Assembly (NCBI GenBank): GCA_027080125.1
Contig: JALWSW010000098.1
Location: forward strand, 1 to 6,628
DNA length: 6,628 nt
Direction of reading: 5' to 3'
Origin: Campylobacterales bacterium
Lineage (GTDB): Bacteria; Campylobacterota_A; Desulfurellia; JAADFJ01
The notes beneath the pieces were generated by a model. It saw only the letters and a program-made list of their open reading frames with translations. It had not been told where the DNA came from and searched no databases. The translations under genes and the position numbers were made by a program. Positions 5,863 to 6,628 of the stretch are shown here, in pieces (the stretch's first letter is position 1; the number at the start of each line of letters is the position of its first letter).

Positions 5863-6132
5863 ATGAATAACTACAATCTTTCAAGAAATTCATGCAATAA
5901 AAAACGGGATTCTTATTATCTGAGTTTACCCGAGCAAGAGGTGCTTGGTTATAAGAAATCGATGGACGCGTATCAGTATAACTTGCAAACCAACATAAAA
6001 AACGGGCTAAAGCGCAGCAGAATGCGACAGATGATGGATCAAAAGAGAATAAGAATTTGGAGAAAATTGTCTCGACATGGGGGTGATTTACCCTTTCCGC
6101 ACAAATTCTGCGCTTTTGCCGGCTCAATCTGA
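5863..6132 (+). pseudogene. Probable C-terminal remnant of an Rpn/PD-(D/E)XK-type transposase-nuclease
   Basis: This open frame gives 89 residues. Its middle part, LSLPEQEVLGYKKSMDAY then QYNLQTNIKNGLKR (residues about 20-51), has the pattern I associate with the end of Rpn/PD-(D/E)XK-family putative transposases. That pattern is a PEEQ-like motif, a Tyr-containing helix with spaced Lys/Asp, an Asn, then a charged Gly-containing tail such as EEGxEEG. Nothing before residue 15 or after residue 60 resembles a folded domain, and no catalytic PD-(D/E)XK motif is present. The ATG at 5863 has no convincing ribosome binding site, and the frame upstream contains stops (TAG at 5836-5838, TAA at 5812-5814). 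A decayed gene tail is therefore more likely than a working small protein. The assignment rests on a short, low-complexity pattern and could be wrong; the region might also be noncoding. Confidence 0.33.
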
Positions 6133-6180
6133 AACCTTTTTATCGCATCCGTTCTCAATCAAAGGTACGCTTTCGCAGAC

Positions 6181-6209
6181 TTGCATTAAGCTATAAATGT
6201 GCCTATAGT
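6181..6209 (+). promoter_or_regulatory. Candidate promoter of the aconitase gene
   Basis: TTGCAT (6181-6186) and TATAGT (6204-6209) are separated by 17 bases; each matches the sigma-70/sigma-A consensus at 4-5 of 6 positions. It lies 32 bases before the start codon and no other good promoter is seen in the gap. Confidence 0.5.
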
Positions 6210-6228
6210 TATATATTATCAATCAAAA

Positions 6229-6234
6229 AAGGAG
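6229..6234 (+). promoter_or_regulatory. Ribosome binding site of the aconitase gene
   Basis: AAGGAG lies 7 bases before the ATG at 6242-6244. It fixes the start of a gene that is cut off by the window's right edge. Confidence 0.8.
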
Positions 6235-6241
6235 CCGCATT

Positions 6242-6628
6242 ATGAATACGGGTATGCTGAAGAAAAAAATCAGAATTTCAGGCAAAGAATATGAGTATTT
6301 TGATATCAGCGCGCTTGGCGATATGGGTTATGACATCGCTTCTCTTCCGTTTTCGATAAGGATACTCGTTGAAAATGTAGCAAGAAAAATGGACGGAAAG
6401 ATCGTGAAAGAATCCGATCTGCTTCATATAGCCGGATGGCGCGGCAGATATGATAAGCCGGTCGAGATTCCGTATTATCCTTCCAGAATCCTGATGCAGG
6501 ATTTTACAGGCGTTCCGGCTGTTGTCGATCTGGCGGCTATGAGGGATGCGATAAAAGCTGTTGGAGGCGATCCGAAAATGATAAATCCGTTTGTGCCGGT
6601 TGACCTTGTAATCGATCATTCGGTTCAA
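6242..6628 (+). CDS. acnA: Aconitate hydratase, AcnA/IRP1 type (5' part, runs off the window)
   Basis: Aconitase interconverts citrate and isocitrate through cis-aconitate using a [4Fe-4S] cluster, in the cytosolic TCA or glutamate-forming branch. The first 129 codons are present. They include FDISALGDMG and LPFSIRILVENVARKMDG (the N-terminal region), RILMQDFTGVPAVVDLAAMR (residues 82-101, a family signature with the substrate-contacting Gln) and INPFVPVDLVIDHSVQ (114-129, with the active-site Asp-His pair at D125-H126). The spacing matches the long AcnA/IRP1 class, whose members are usually about 650-900 residues; the cluster-binding cysteines would lie beyond the window. The start has a good ribosome site. 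The gene is clearly richer in GC than the azl operon to its left, so it probably belongs to the host core genome. No frameshift or stop is seen in the part present. Confidence 0.95.
   Translation, partial: MNTGMLKKKIRISGKEYEYFDISALGDMGYDIASLPFSIRILVENVARKMDGKIVKESDLLHIAGWRGRYDKPVEIPYYPSRILMQDFTGVPAVVDLAAMRDAIKAVGGDPKMINPFVPVDLVIDHSVQ

Noticed and set aside
6098..6112. Hairpin CGCA-N7-TGCG before the aconitase gene, considered as a terminator or an iron-responsive element
   Set aside because: Only four base pairs and no T-run. It lacks the CAGUGN loop of an iron-responsive element.
5828..6127. 99-codon minus-strand frame opposite the Rpn-like remnant
   Set aside because: No recognisable motif or ribosome binding site. 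The plus-strand reading shows a more protein-like pattern.

Overview
The window looks like accessory DNA from a low-GC anaerobic bacterium. A clostridial member of the Bacillota is my best guess and a spirochaete is possible. The reasons are the strong AGGAGG-type ribosome binding sites, the very AT-rich middle segment, and an IS256-type transposase fragment of a kind common in Firmicutes. No marker gene fixes the species.

Left part (1-2846): the 3'-cut remnant of an IS256-family transposase is interrupted by a complete IS21-family element (about 127-2819). The element carries istA (transposase, broken by a frameshift near 1041-1050) and istB (AAA+ helper ATPase), overlapping by 4 bases. Its ends hold 23-bp-period tandem repeats built on TGGACAC, four on the left and two on the right, each block followed inward by one inverted copy. 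A small hairpin terminator (2820-2846) lies exactly at the right border of the element. The rest of the IS256 transposase is not found on the other side.

Middle part (2914-5571, minus strand): a compact and much more AT-rich three-gene operon, read right to left. It encodes (1) a 582-residue protein that joins an XRE helix-turn-helix, a cupin sensor domain, an unassigned linker and a class I SAM-dependent methyltransferase; (2) AzlC and (3) AzlD, the two subunits of a branched-chain amino acid/methionine-type exporter. The genes overlap (ATGA, then 8 bases), so they are probably translated as a unit. A near-consensus extended -10 promoter with a small inverted repeat next to it drives the operon. 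XRE-cupin regulators next to azlCD are familiar to me; a regulator fused to a methyltransferase in that position is the most unusual thing here. It suggests one polypeptide that senses and may also modify the exported compound, or that uses SAM as a signal.

Right part (5572-6628, plus strand): an AT-rich intergenic region with a leftward terminator; a short ORF that looks like the C-terminal remnant of an Rpn/PD-(D/E)XK-type transposase-nuclease; and the start of an AcnA/IRP1-type aconitate hydratase, with its own promoter and ribosome binding site, running off the window. The aconitase gene has clearly higher GC than the azl operon, so the operon and the IS may be recent arrivals beside a core gene.
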